This document shows positions 36,752 through 47,880 of a stretch of DNA of 64,000 nt, piece after piece. Positions within the stretch are counted from its first letter, which is position 1; every line of letters starts with the position of its first letter. Source of the stretch: Paraphysoderma sedebokerense (Eukaryota; Blastocladiomycota; Physodermatomycetes; Physodermatales; Physodermataceae). The notes below the pieces were generated by a model that saw nothing but the letters and a program-made list of their open reading frames with translations, did no database searches and was not told the DNA's origin. Location of the stretch: the NCBI GenBank assembly GCA_025602915.1, contig JAHLJZ010000015.1:355387-419386 (forward strand). The letters are read 5' to 3'. Both the position numbers and the translations under genes were made by a program.

Positions 36752-38670
36752 ATGGTTAAACTGGTTGATTTCGTTGCAGAGGATATGACGATTATATGCC
36801 TGGTCTTGGGGTCTTTTATATTGCTATATGGATTGATCTCATTGCTAGTTAAGGAAAGGCTGTATTTAAGTGAAAGTCTAGGTTAGTGGCCCTACTGTTT
36901 CTATGATTTCTTGGTCTTGTTCTCGATGTTCTGGAACGGCTAAAGAATTCATTTAAAATATGCTTTGGATGTCAATAATTCCATTCTTATTATTTATTGA
37001 TATTTGATACAGTTGCCGCGCTTGTTGGAATATTGATAGGGCCCCATGCATTAAATTTGCTTCAAGTTTTCCATACAAAAGACCACCATACGATAGAGCA
37101 TGCTATCTTTCAATTTTCTCGAATTGCGATTGGTATCCAAGTCATGTTCGCTGGTGTAGAGTTGCCTGGTTTGTATTTAGTCCCTATTAAAAACACTTTT
37201 CATCAATTGAAACTGAAGTCAGCAATGAATCGAATTGTTTCATGGATTTATAGCCAAATATATAAAATGGCAATGGAAGAGCTTGGCCATGTTATTGGGC
37301 CCATGTATGATTTCAAGTTGGCTAGCGACTTCTGCGATGATTCGTTACATTCTAGGTGTATCCTGGGCAAGTTTTTTTTTTTGTGACTGCAATGATTTCA
37401 ACAACAGTGCAGAATCCGCTAACTATATCTCATTCCATTCAGATTGACTCTCTAATCATCGGATCTTGTGTCGCGCCTACCGATCCTGTCTTAGCCAACG
37501 GGATTGTCCGCGGAAAGTTTGCCGAAAGAATACCAGTTCATGTTCGAGATATCATATCGGCGGAATCCGGTGCAAACGATGGCCTCGGATTTCCATTTCT
37601 ATTCATTGCTCTACTTATTAAACTTGAACCCCCTGGAAACGAAGATTACGGACATGCTGTATTGAGTTGGCTCGTGGTCGTGGTATTATATCAGGTGCTA
37701 TTTTCGTGTGTCCTTGGTGCTCTCATTGGGGCCATGGGAAAGAGAATGCTGTGGTATGCAAAGAAGCATAAATTGATTGACAAGGAAAGCTTCTTAACGT
37801 TCGCCATCTCGTTGGCGGTAAGTGATATATTCGTTCTTATCTCATTTGCGATTCATATATTCTTACTTGAAGTTCCGTATATTTCAGATTTTCACTATCG
37901 GGGCAGTCGGTATACTGGAATCAGATGACCTTCTCGCTTGCTTTGTCGCTGGCAATTACCTAAACTGGGACGACCAATTTCGCAAATCAATTGAATCTGA
38001 ACATATCCAATCCGTTTTTGATAATCTGATCAACCTTTCCTTTTTCGTTTTCTTCGGCGCAACGTTTCCTTGGAGTTATATTGGAGCTTCCGCCCAGTTG
38101 GCAACCTGGAAAATGGTTGTACTGGGAGTAGCGGTTATGTTATTCAGAAGATTACCAATTGTGTTTATTTTGCATAGGTGGATACCAGTATTAGTGAATT
38201 GGAAAGAAGCATTGTTCGTCGGATGGTGACTATTAATGACAATACTATTAAAAATCTGGCCTTAATATTTTAACATTTATTTGAATAGGTTCGGTCCAAT
38301 TGGAGTCTCTGGTTTATTTTATGCTTATCTCTTAACTCACTACCATGCCGAAAGCGGCGTACCGAGCCTTGTAAAACTCGCCGTTCCAATCGTATCTTTC
38401 CTGGTGCTTACATCATTGGTGGTTCACGGAATAACAGTGCCTATTATTAAATTATCCACAAGCATTAAGAAACGGAAAGCTAGGCGGAAGAACCAAGTCG
38501 GATCAGATGGAAGTAGTAAACACACTCATTCGGGCTCGGATGGCACTACTGAAATTGAGCACGAGTCGAAAGAATACGATCGTGGAGATGGAGTAGTGAT
38601 CATAACAGAGGAAGTGAAATTGGATTCCATTTTAGTTGATAAATACATGCAGAACAAGAGGCCGAGTTAA
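36752..38670 (+). CDS. NHA1: Nha1/Sod2-type sodium/proton antiporter, copy B
   Basis: Paralogue of copy A on the opposite strand. Six exons in phase: 36752-36881, 37013-37168, 37254-37366, 37443-37817, 37888-38225, 38289-38670; 497 aa. The same motifs are present: SCVAPTDPVLANGIVRGKFA, SAESGANDGLGFPFLF, DDLLACFVAGNYLNWDDQF and FGPIGVSGLFYAYLLTHYHA. Exon 3 (113 nt) and exon 5 (338 nt) are exactly as long as in copy A, so the pair arose by gene duplication with intron positions kept. Intron 3 starts with GC (GCAAGT) rather than GT. The N-terminus, loop after the core and C-terminal tail differ most, so functional divergence is possible. Confidence 0.93.
37367..37442 (+). other. GC-AG intron in antiporter copy B
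   Basis: The exon ends TCCTGG and the intron starts GCAAGTTTTT, has a good branch-like CTAAC near 37420, and ends TTCAG. The matching intron in copy A (34898-34816) starts GTATGA. Splicing here restores the conserved frame GVSW then IDSLIIGSC. Confidence 0.8.
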
Positions 38671-39144
38671 AATTTTCCGTTAAAAATATTAGTCAGAATT
38701 TCGTGTCAAGAATATACTTTTGCTTCTTGTAATATAAAGCCGAAATATAGATTGTTCGTACAGACGACAAAAAAAAAATTTCAAAATAAGGTGTTATTAT
38801 TTTATACTGTTTGAATAAATTATATTTTAAATCGTCAAAAGCAAAAATTTGAAAAAACGTAAAATAAAATTGCATCTGTCCAAATTAAACCAATAGCAGA
38901 ATGAGTTCTAATATACTGTTGCGATTTTGTATTTACATGATTCTTCACAGTTAATATTCACTACCGCGAGAACACGGACTGTTTAAATACCATGCTGATA
39001 ACATAGTACTGAAGTTAAAATATCATACATAAGTTTTAATATTGGCAGCATTGTGTATATTACATTTGTAACTAGGCGACAGCCGCCTCTATGCCTGTGT
39101 TGTATCAATCTTCCGTACACACAGCTTACGAAGTTATACCGATT
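38671..39144. other. AT-rich convergent intergenic region
   Basis: 474 bp between two convergent 3' ends. AT-rich with poly-A and poly-T runs. Nothing recognisable beyond probable 3' processing signals. Confidence 0.4.
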
Positions 39145-40002
39145 TCACTGATGTGGGCGACTCGAAGCGGAGGTCGATATGCGTGTCATTGACTTCAGTT
39201 GGAGGCTTCCGACCTGTTTGATCAACCGAAGACAATACATATTACCCGAATAATAAATTAATACTAGCGTCTCGCCTATGCCAAACACCCCGATTTTAAT
39301 ACTACCAATAGTAGATACTGCGCCTGCAATTATGAGAATGATGAAATTTAGGCATAAAGCTGTAACAACTACTTTCATTTTACGTAGAATTCTTTCGTCC
39401 TCTGCATTGCTGATCTTGAGTTTGGAGCTGAATATGCAATGTGCTAAAATTGCATCTACCATAACTATAATAGTTACATGAACGAAAAACAATGCTGTAT
39501 GGGTTAGTGCTATGGCATTAAATACAGCATCGAATTGATAGGCATTTTGCAACCGAGCCACAAGAAATCCAACAGCAACAAGAGCTCTGATGCAATGACA
39601 GGAAACGATTACGGCGTCGGTTCTTAGAAGAAGACGAGTAAGTGTGCGCTTTCTGTTGGACATTAATTGTTCAAATAGCTGTAAACGAAACACTCCGAGT
39701 GCCACATTCAGGAATCCGGATACCATGAAAATGCTGAGTTTAATAGTCTGAGGAATAGCTGGGATATTTGGGTTGAAAGTGACTTCACGTAGAGTCAGCT
39801 CTACAAGAAGGCACACATGTGCCATTACTAAAGCAAAATTCGTTAATGTAGACAGTTGAAGGAACCGTAGATGCTGAGTCGACGCATGTTCTGTCCGACT
39901 GATCTTTGCACGATTATAATATTCAAATACGTGACGGAGGAACAAGAGTAAGGACAACGCTGTCGAAACTGTAGGTAAGAGCCAAACATTTAGCCAAGTC
40001 AT
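39145..40002 (-). CDS. Orphan multi-pass (about seven) membrane protein, 285 aa
   Basis: Single exon on the minus strand, true ATG at 40002. Hydrophobic segments, about seven, begin at residues near 4, 51, 90, 133, 160, 208 and 231. A basic loop (SNRKRTLTRLL) follows segment 3, and a charged stretch (NAEDERILRKMKVVV) precedes segment 6. The N-terminus starts within the first membrane segment and the C-terminus is short and Ser-rich. The topology is receptor-like (7TM), but no DRY, NPxxY or other family signature is evident, and I do not recognise it. A similar-looking gene lies at 54646-55599; sequence similarity between the two is weak. Confidence 0.65.
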   Translation of the reverse strand: MTWLNVWLLPTVSTALSLLLFLRHVFEYYNRAKISRTEHASTQHLRFLQLSTLTNFALVMAHVCLLVELTLREVTFNPNIPAIPQTIKLSIFMVSGFLNVALGVFRLQLFEQLMSNRKRTLTRLLLRTDAVIVSCHCIRALVAVGFLVARLQNAYQFDAVFNAIALTHTALFFVHVTIIVMVDAILAHCIFSSKLKISNAEDERILRKMKVVVTALCLNFIILIIAGAVSTIGSIKIGVFGIGETLVLIYYSGNMYCLRLIKQVGSLQLKSMTRISTSASSRPHQ

Positions 40003-41051
40003 ATTAATTTAGCACGAAACGTCGGAATACATATAGTTGTTGCACAAATTCCGACCGACAGTTGATGTGGTCCAACTGCCAACGTCGGTGGGCGTGGAGG
40101 ATTTGGCCCAATCGGACGCAGACGTGATCCTTTTGGTTCTGGGTGCTTTTGTTTGTCACAATTGATTACAAAGAAGACTTCATACCATAATTTCATTACA
40201 AAGAGCTTCAACGTGTGACAACATGCCAAAATTGAGGAGCTTGTGGCTATTTATCATTACGATGATTGAAAATCGCAAACCAATCTCGTGGAATGGATTC
40301 CACTATCTCTTCATGAGCCACACAGCTGGTTGACAACGCAGAGCGGATTTTTTATTCGTCTTGAACGCAGCCATATAGTCGAATAATAGAAACTAATGCA
40401 TATATCATACAAACATGAAACGTATGGAGTATTATTGATTTTCCCTTGCCTCAGGTGACCATACCTTATGACAATTTCGCCGGAGCCAGGATGGAGGAAA
40501 TTGATAGAAGGCACACATTGAATTGAAAGACCAACAGAACTACAAATCACAAAATTATCTACATTATTTAATGTAATCATAAAGGCAACACGAGGCAATA
40601 AAATTGAGCTAGAGAAAGGATGAAGATTGAAGCTACGCTACAAGCTAAAAGTTGCAGGACGAAACCACCATTACAATTATTCAAGACAAAATGAAGATTT
40701 GATAACTTTCATCAAGACTTATTTGTCATAACAACAACAAGAAGTAAGAGATTTAATGACAAGAAGGAAGATGAAGGGAAAGAGAAAATACTCGTACACG
40801 GCGAATTGACACTTAGTTAATGTATATATCTACAAATCCATGAATATCACACGAAACGAATAAGCAAGTAATAATATTGAAACTGAAACCATGCACGCTA
40901 ATCACGCTATTTGACGCTCATTAACGAAAAAGAAAGCTGAGAGTCAATGTCCAAACAATTTTGGGAAGGCACCTTACCACCCGGATATATAACTATCCAC
41001 AACAAAAAAGTGCAACCCATAACCTACCCTATGGTTCTAACAATACTCTAT
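40003..41051. other. Gene-poor region upstream of the membrane-protein gene
   Basis: About 1 kb between the start of the minus-strand membrane-protein gene and the 3' end of the WOPR gene. An open frame of 95 codons (40311-40598) lacks any family resemblance. Nothing else seen. Confidence 0.35.
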
Positions 41052-43293
41052 TTACATCTGTCCTTCAACAGCCAAGCATAAATCGACACGAGAGTCAATC
41101 AAATCCGAATTTTCCGCTGCAATAGAAACATCAGGTGCGGATCCCAAAAAACTATTTGCCAGCGAATCATGATGGTTCAAAAAGGCATTGGAAGAAGATG
41201 TAACGGGATTGCCCGTGGCAAGGGTCACATTTCGCAAAGGATGTGTGGACGTGACTGGAGATGTTGGTGTGGAGTTGGGAAGTAGTGACGATCGATTGCG
41301 CTGAGTTGGTGTGCTGTTAGGTGTGACTGAGTTGCTTGTGGGACAGGGAGAAGCTAGTGAAATGTAGGACATTGGGATGGAAGAAATGTTTGTTAAATCG
41401 ACTGAACGGCGGTGGGACTGAGATAATGGAGTCGTCATTGGCTGCATGAATCGATTCATGTTCAGAGACGTCGTGCGCTTTCGAGGACGAGAAACCAATG
41501 GATTCGGGGATTGCGATGCCGAAGAACTTGGCGTATTCAGAGAATAATAAGATAACGCGTTCGGGGAGGATGAACAAGGAGATGATGAAAGAGACATCGA
41601 TGCGAATGAAACGTGCGGAGCAGAGAACTTTCTCTTGATGGGATTTGTGATAGCACCGGGATGAGAGGTATTGTTTTGCGCAATCGTACTATACGACATG
41701 TTTTCTCCTACTGTTCTATTCGTCTCTGCCGAAACTGTCGAAGTTGTCCCAAGAGCCTGCAGTATGAGTGCATAATCCTCAAGCTGCATATTAGAGTTTG
41801 AAGTAGGCGAACAAGATAAATCACTAAAGAGGTCATCTCCAGTGTACGAGTATCCGGATAAAGTGCTGACAGTAGAAATATTGGACAATACTCTTCGACG
41901 TTTAGGCGGCGAGGCCAATAAACAACTGTTATTTCCCATTGAAACGGCAGTTGCTTCTTCGCTATTGATATAATTGCGGTTTAACAACGGGGATTTCTGA
42001 AATAGTTCTTCGTGAACTCCAACGTTCTGGTTCATTTGATTTCCATATGTTGCAGCCAAAATGTCATAATTGCCACCGCTTAGCTCTTGCTCCAATTGAT
42101 AGTCAAAGACATCAGCCGACTCATTCGCGAGGACTGAATCAGATGATACTCCACTCACTGGGAGGTTGGACGAAGAAGCTAACAGTTGATCTATTTGAGA
42201 ACCATCCTCAACCGCCGCGGCCGCTTCAACGAGGGAATCCATAAAAGGATCTGACAAATTAGGTTTGATATCGCTTTCGTCGAACATGAACCCTTGATGA
42301 TCTTCCTCTTCGACTCCTTCGGGAGTATTTGGGGTGAGTGGTCTTCGAAAATTTTGAGAGTATAAGAGCTCGTCCGAAATTTTGATACCATTAAACAATG
42401 GTGATTTAGAAGGACGAGGAAGGCTTTTCGACTCATTTGGATACACATAGCATATTAAATGATGCTGGACGTTGTGCATCATGACGCTGATAGTTTTCTT
42501 CATGAGCCCGTTCTTCTTCAAGTAATATGCGCCTATATAAAACCATATTGCCGGTCAAAATGCGGCACACATCTTACATGAATAAATAGATCATACCCTT
42601 GATTGAATCTATAATCCAATCCCCATTTGCCATGTCTCTTTGAATCTTTTGCATTTTCTTCTCTCGCGGTGGAACCTTCTTGTCTATTTCTCGATACTAA
42701 GTGGTGACTTGGCCGTGAGAATCAATCGGAGATTTATATACTGTGTTACACTTACCACGAGAAAATTTCCTTGAATTCGTGAGGGGCTCCATAGACGACC
42801 ATCTGAGACGAAAGTTAGACAGTCTTTCCGACAATTTCCGAACGAAAGAAGCGCCTACCAGTCCAACGCTTTATGCCAGTTTCGGAATCAAACACGAAGA
42901 TTGATCCTGAGCGAATTCCTTTGCGTTCCTTCTCAACCAAGCGTCGACGAACTTTGGGGACTGCGGAAATTGTAGGGAATATGCCAAGATTAACAATTGG
43001 ATGCCGAATGAATAGATTCGAAGCGGGTTGATACATACGCTTCCCTTCCTGGATTGCTTGAAAGATCAAGAGTGCATCCACCGTATCTTCAACATTGCCC
43101 CAAAACGTTTCGAATCTACATTGAACAAGGAATTGTATTAGTGGAAATGTCGGCAGGAAATTGGATGGGCATCTGATCAACAACGCACCTGACTGGATTA
43201 GTAGAATCCTTTTAATTGAAAAAGCGATTGGAGTGAGTGACAAAAAGCAAGACAGAAATCATAGAGGAAGATAAGGATGGTTACCTGGGCCAT
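41052..43293 (-). CDS. Gti1/Pac2 (WOPR) family transcriptional regulator
   Basis: WOPR proteins (Wor1, Ryp1, Pac2, Gti1) are fungus-specific DNA-binding master regulators of morphology, mating and nutrient switches. Six exons on the minus strand in phase: 43293-43285, 43192-43039, 42960-42859, 42802-42756, 42696-42597, 42532-41052; 630 aa. The WOPR domain spans residues 31-170: ETFWGNVEDTVDALLIFQA, KVRRRLVEKERKGIRSGSIF, DSETGIKRWTDGRLWSPSRI, QGNFLVYREID, and KKNGLMKKTISVMMHNVQHH. Five introns fall in or before this domain and none in the Ser/Asn/Thr-rich C-terminal 460 residues. The first coding exon is only three codons; its join is supported by frame but is the weakest part of the model. 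Confidence 0.88.
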
Positions 43294-44438
43294 TTGACTA
43301 TATCAAGTATAAAGGAATTGCAGACTAATTACGCAGGATGGGGTTTAATTAAACGACAGAGGCGAGATCGCGAGTCAGGGAGGACGTAGAGTTCAGCGAA
43401 GACGGAGGACCTGGGATGGAATAGAGACGAAATTGACAGTACAGAGATGAGCGAGAATGCGGAAGTATCTTCGCTGTGGATATGAAAAGGATGGAGGGCG
43501 ATGGAGGGGAATCACAGATTTGAGTGAAAAATATGAAAATGAGGAATGAAGTCTCTCGGATTTCTATCCGCTGGTACGACGGCCGCACGCCGTCCTGGCC
43601 TAGCTCCCGCTAAATTGCGTTCCTGCGCGGTCCGCCCGGCCCAATTTCTAAAATTAAAACACAACGACCCCGCCACCCTCAAAATGAGATGATGCGAATT
43701 CGCTGACGTAGTGACTTATGCTATGAAACATGTGCATCATTCTCGCATTGGCATGCTCTGTGCCACCTCCCTCCTTTTTAATATCCCGTCTGCAGTGATC
43801 CGTAATTGATCTCCATCCCTCACCATCTTTTCCAACCATTTTAATATCCGTCTGATGCAATAATTCCTGTCCAACCGTTGATGTGGATCGATAAGCACCA
43901 AAAATCCCCATTTCGGTTATAAAATGCGTGTAACATGTCACCGAGTACGACTCTGAATTCAGTCGTCTCATTTATTTCACTCTGCAATATTTGGCGGAAT
44001 TGAATAACCAATGCGAAATGACATGCAAAGCTGACATAAAATATATACAATATCCACCGTATGAATGATGGCATAAAAAATTCAAAATCAATCGCGCAAG
44101 ACGTATATCTCGATTTCGATTGAACAGTATTGGCTTTGGCGGGGCATGCTCAGCTTTGATCAAAGCCTAAATTAATTCTTACTTGCCACGTGATACTGCC
44201 ACAATAATTCTTCATACTGAAGTTTTGAGAATAGAAAGTACCATGGTTATGTAGACCGTTCTCTGTCGAATCAAATCTTTCTGTCAGAACAATAAAATCC
44301 CGTTGATTTAATCTCTTTTCTTTTGCGAAGACAAGATCAACGGAGGATGACACGTGCACGTCTCACGTAGCAATAAACAAAATCTGCCCAAGTCGAATGC
44401 GGTCGTGAATTTCGAATTTGAGGTATATCAATACAACT
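43294..44438. other. Intergenic region between WOPR and DBP10 with weak minus-strand open frames
   Basis: 1145 bp. Open frames at 43654-43971, 43841-44074, 43972-44163 and 44150-44359 on the minus strand could be exons of a small gene, but I could not join them into a family-like protein. CACGTG at 44187-44192 and 44351-44356; the latter is 83 bp upstream of DBP10. Confidence 0.35.
44351..44356. promoter_or_regulatory. CACGTG element, DBP10 promoter
   Basis: CACGTG 83 bp upstream of the DBP10 ATG; a second copy lies at 44187-44192. Confidence 0.45.
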
Positions 44439-47400
44439 ATGCCGTCAAAACGAATTCGAAACCGCAAACTTGATCAAGAAATTGAAGGACTTATTCCTGC
44501 GGCTAAGCCTAATAAAGCGCCGAAGTCGAATTCAAATAATTTAACTAACATATTCGACGACGATGAAGACGAATCTTTCATTGCCGAGCAGCAGGTTGCC
44601 GCGAATAGAAAGAAGAAGAAGTCCGGCGGATTTCAGTCAATGGGTAATTGCCGTCTCTATTGTCTTCACTACTTATCACATTATAGTTCAAACCTGAATG
44701 AATCCATCATTTTCATCCACGAAATAGGTCTGAGCCATAATGTCTTGAAAGCTATTACACACATGGGCTATAAGGTTCCAACACCAATTCAAAGGAAAAG
44801 TATTCCCTTAATATTGCAAGGGAAAGATGTGGTTGGTATGGCAAGAACTGGTAGCGGTAAAACGGCGGCATTTTTGATACCGTTAGTTGAGAAACTTAAG
44901 GGGCATTCTGCTCAGGTGAGTGGAACTCGCAATTTGCTGATCTTTCTTATTTCGGCGAAGCTGACGCTAATGCATGTATTAGGTTGGGACAAGAGCTATT
45001 ATTCTGTCTCCATCTCGAGAATTGGCGTTACAGACACTGAAATTCTTGAAAGATTTGACGAAGCAAACCAACTTGAGAACACTCGCTGTCATCGGGGGTG
45101 ACAATATGGAGGATCAATTTGCTGCTATGGCAGGGAATCCGGATGTGTAAGTGGATAAGCATTAAAGGAAAGGGGTGGCTAGTTGAGTTTTAATTAATTC
45201 GAATATTATTAGGCTTATCGCCACACCCGGTCGTTTGTTACATCTGATAGTTGAGATGAATTTGGACTTAAAGCTCGTCGAGTACGTTGTGTTTGATGAA
45301 GCCGACAGGTAACCTTCTTGTTTTATTTGGTTCCCGGAGATTTGTACGTTAATAAATTTCCCGCAGGCTGTTTGAAATGGGTTTCGCAATCCAGTTGCAC
45401 GAAATTCTTCATCGGCTGCCGCCTTCTGTGGCTCGGCAAACAGTCCTATTTTCAGCTACTCTGCCCAAACTCCTTGTTGACTTCGCCAAAGCGGGATTAA
45501 AAAGCGACCCCGTATTGGTTCGTCTTGATGCGGATACGAAAATCTCGAAAGATCTTGAAGTAAGTTCAATGAAACTATCACCGTCGATTAAGATGAACTA
45601 ATCTGACTCCATTTGTTTGATAGATGGCTTTTTTCACCGTCAAGGCAGTAGAGAAGGAAGCGGCCCTTTTGTACCTTCTTCGAGACATCATCAAGGTTCC
45701 TGTGGGGAGCTCCACATCGTCGCAATCTAATACTTCAAACACGCACGCGCAACCTCACCAAACTATTGTATTCGTTTCCACTAAACATCACGTCGAGTAT
45801 ATTAATCTCCTACTCACTGCACAGGGTTACGCTGTGTCCTATATTTACGGTTCCTTGGAGCAGTCGGTTCGTAAATTTCAGCTGAACCAGTTTCGTACTG
45901 GCAAAACAACAATACTCGTGGTAACCGATGTGGCAGCTCGCGGTATTGATATTCCGATTTTGGAAAATGTCGTGAACTACGATTTTAGTACTCAGAGTAA
46001 AGTTTTTGTCCACCGTGTTGGACGTGTTGCTCGTGCTGGAAGAAGGGGTTGGGCTTGGAATTTGATCACCAATGACGAGTTTCCATATCTACTAGATTTA
46101 CAACTGTTCTTGGGAAGAGAACTGGTGTATGTGACGACGACGGATCATACGGAAAAGGAGTATGACTATACTAAGGATTTTGTTGTTGGCCCTATTCCGT
46201 ATCACTTGCTAGAAGAGAATCTTGAGTGGCTGAAAACAAAACTTAACGAAGACACGAATGTGGTAAGAACGAGATCAATAGAGCATACTTATCGTTGACT
46301 CAGCGTACTAATAGTCTTTTCGTTTCTTAATGGCCTATAACTATTATAGCAAGGGCAGCACAAGGTCGCTCAAAATGGATATAAACTCTACCTAAAGTCG
46401 CGTCCTCTTGCATCGGCCGAATCATACAAGCGATCCAAAGAAATCATCAAGACTCATGGCTTTGGTGTTGGTGGAATTCATCCGAAACTGTCTTCTCAAG
46501 TTTCAAACGTTGATCAAGAGCGGACTTCACTACTTGCTTCAATATCGAAATTTAGACCTGCCGAGACAGTATTTGAGATAGGAAATCGTGGAGCTAGAAA
46601 ATCCGATGCTGCACAAGTAATGGTTAAAAGGAGAGAACAGTTAACTGGTGTCATTATCAAAACAAAAGAACAAGTGAGCGCCAAGAAAGTGGAAGAGTTG
46701 GAGAGGAAGAACATGGGAAGCAATGTGGCAGAGGATGCACTGGAGACGTTAGAAATGGCGGACGAAGAAGAATTGGAGAAGAATTTCAGCATGAATGATT
46801 CAAAGAAACGGAAATCAGACTCCCCGTCGATTCCTTCCTCCAAGCGTTCAAAATCATCGCCCTCCTCATTGACATCTGGAGAATTACCAAACCGCGAAAC
46901 ATTTGCTCAGTCAGACTATTATCTTTCCTACACCCCAGCCGATTATAATACCGAAAAGGGTTACTCTATGTCATCCAATTCAGGATCCAATTTACATTCG
47001 GCGGCGCACAATGCCACGTTAGACATGTTAGGAGACGAAAAAGATTCGATGAATCAAAGCCGCAAAGGAGGGTTAAAATGGGATTCAAGGAAGAAAAAGT
47101 TTATTAGAGAAACTGTTGGACAAGACAATAAGAAATTGATTAAAGGTGAAAGTGGAATAAAACTCCCAGCGTCGCTGAAAAGTGATCGGTATGTGTTCTT
47201 TATTCATGGTTTCTTCGTGCAGAAGACTGACTCTTTCTTCGTCGTTTGACAATCAATTGCAGATTTTCTCAATGGCAGTCAAAATCTAGGATTCACCTTC
47301 CAAGAACTGGTGAAACCGAATTAACGAATGGTAAAGATATGATGTCTACGGTATTGAACCGCAGATTTAAGCACAAATCTGGTACTCCCAAGAATACAGA

Positions 47401-47608
47401 AGATGCACCATCTGCACGTCATCCGATGGCTAAGAAAGGAAGAACCAAAGATGGAAAGGTTTCAAAGTTTGGTGGCCATGGAAATAAGAATAGAGGAAGA
47501 GTGCAAAATGAGTTGAAGAATGTTCAGCAGATAGCTAAACAGAGGAAGATTAAGCAAAAGAGGAAAGAAAAGAATGCAAGACCCAGTAAGAAGAATCGAA
47601 GGAAATAA
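44439..47608 (+). CDS. DBP10: DEAD-box RNA helicase Dbp10 (DDX54)
   Basis: Nucleolar ATP-dependent helicase needed for 60S subunit assembly. Eight exons in phase: 44439-44643, 44728-44915, 44983-45146, 45213-45308, 45367-45559, 45624-46262, 46350-47188, 47263-47608; 889 aa. Motifs seen in order: [14 protein letters not shown] (Q motif), [11 protein letters not shown] (I), ATPGRLLH (Ib), VFDEADRLFEMGF (II), FSATLPK (III), [13 protein letters not shown] (V), [12 protein letters not shown] (VI). The C-terminal half has the Dbp10 CT region, then a Lys-rich tail ending with a nuclear/nucleolar-type run of basic residues. After motif VI the usual SGTAYS-like residues read RGWAW, which is atypical. 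Length fits the family (yeast 995, human 881). Confidence 0.95.
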
Positions 47609-47880
47609 TGAAATTCATTTTGAGTAGTTTGAAAATTTATTGAGATAGGCAATGGTGTTGCAATTGCCATTATTAAGTTTTATGGGTGACAGGGACATAA
47701 AACGCTATAGGATATTGTAAGTCGAAGTAGAAATTAGACATGTTCTACCCAAATCACCCGATCCAAATACGCACTAATACGCTGCAAAAAGGATTAACTG
47801 ATTTTAAAAGAATTTAAATACTTTATCTGCCAATCGATCTTGATGCTTCGCAATTTCTATCCATTTATCCATGTTTTAGT

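Noticed and set aside
37235-37447. Apparent frameshift or pseudogene break in antiporter copy B
   Set aside because: Frame is fully restored by a GC-AG intron at the position of the GT-AG intron in copy A.
43654-44359. Series of minus-strand open frames that could be exons of a small gene
   Set aside because: No combination of splice sites I tried gave a continuous family-like protein; left as unassigned.
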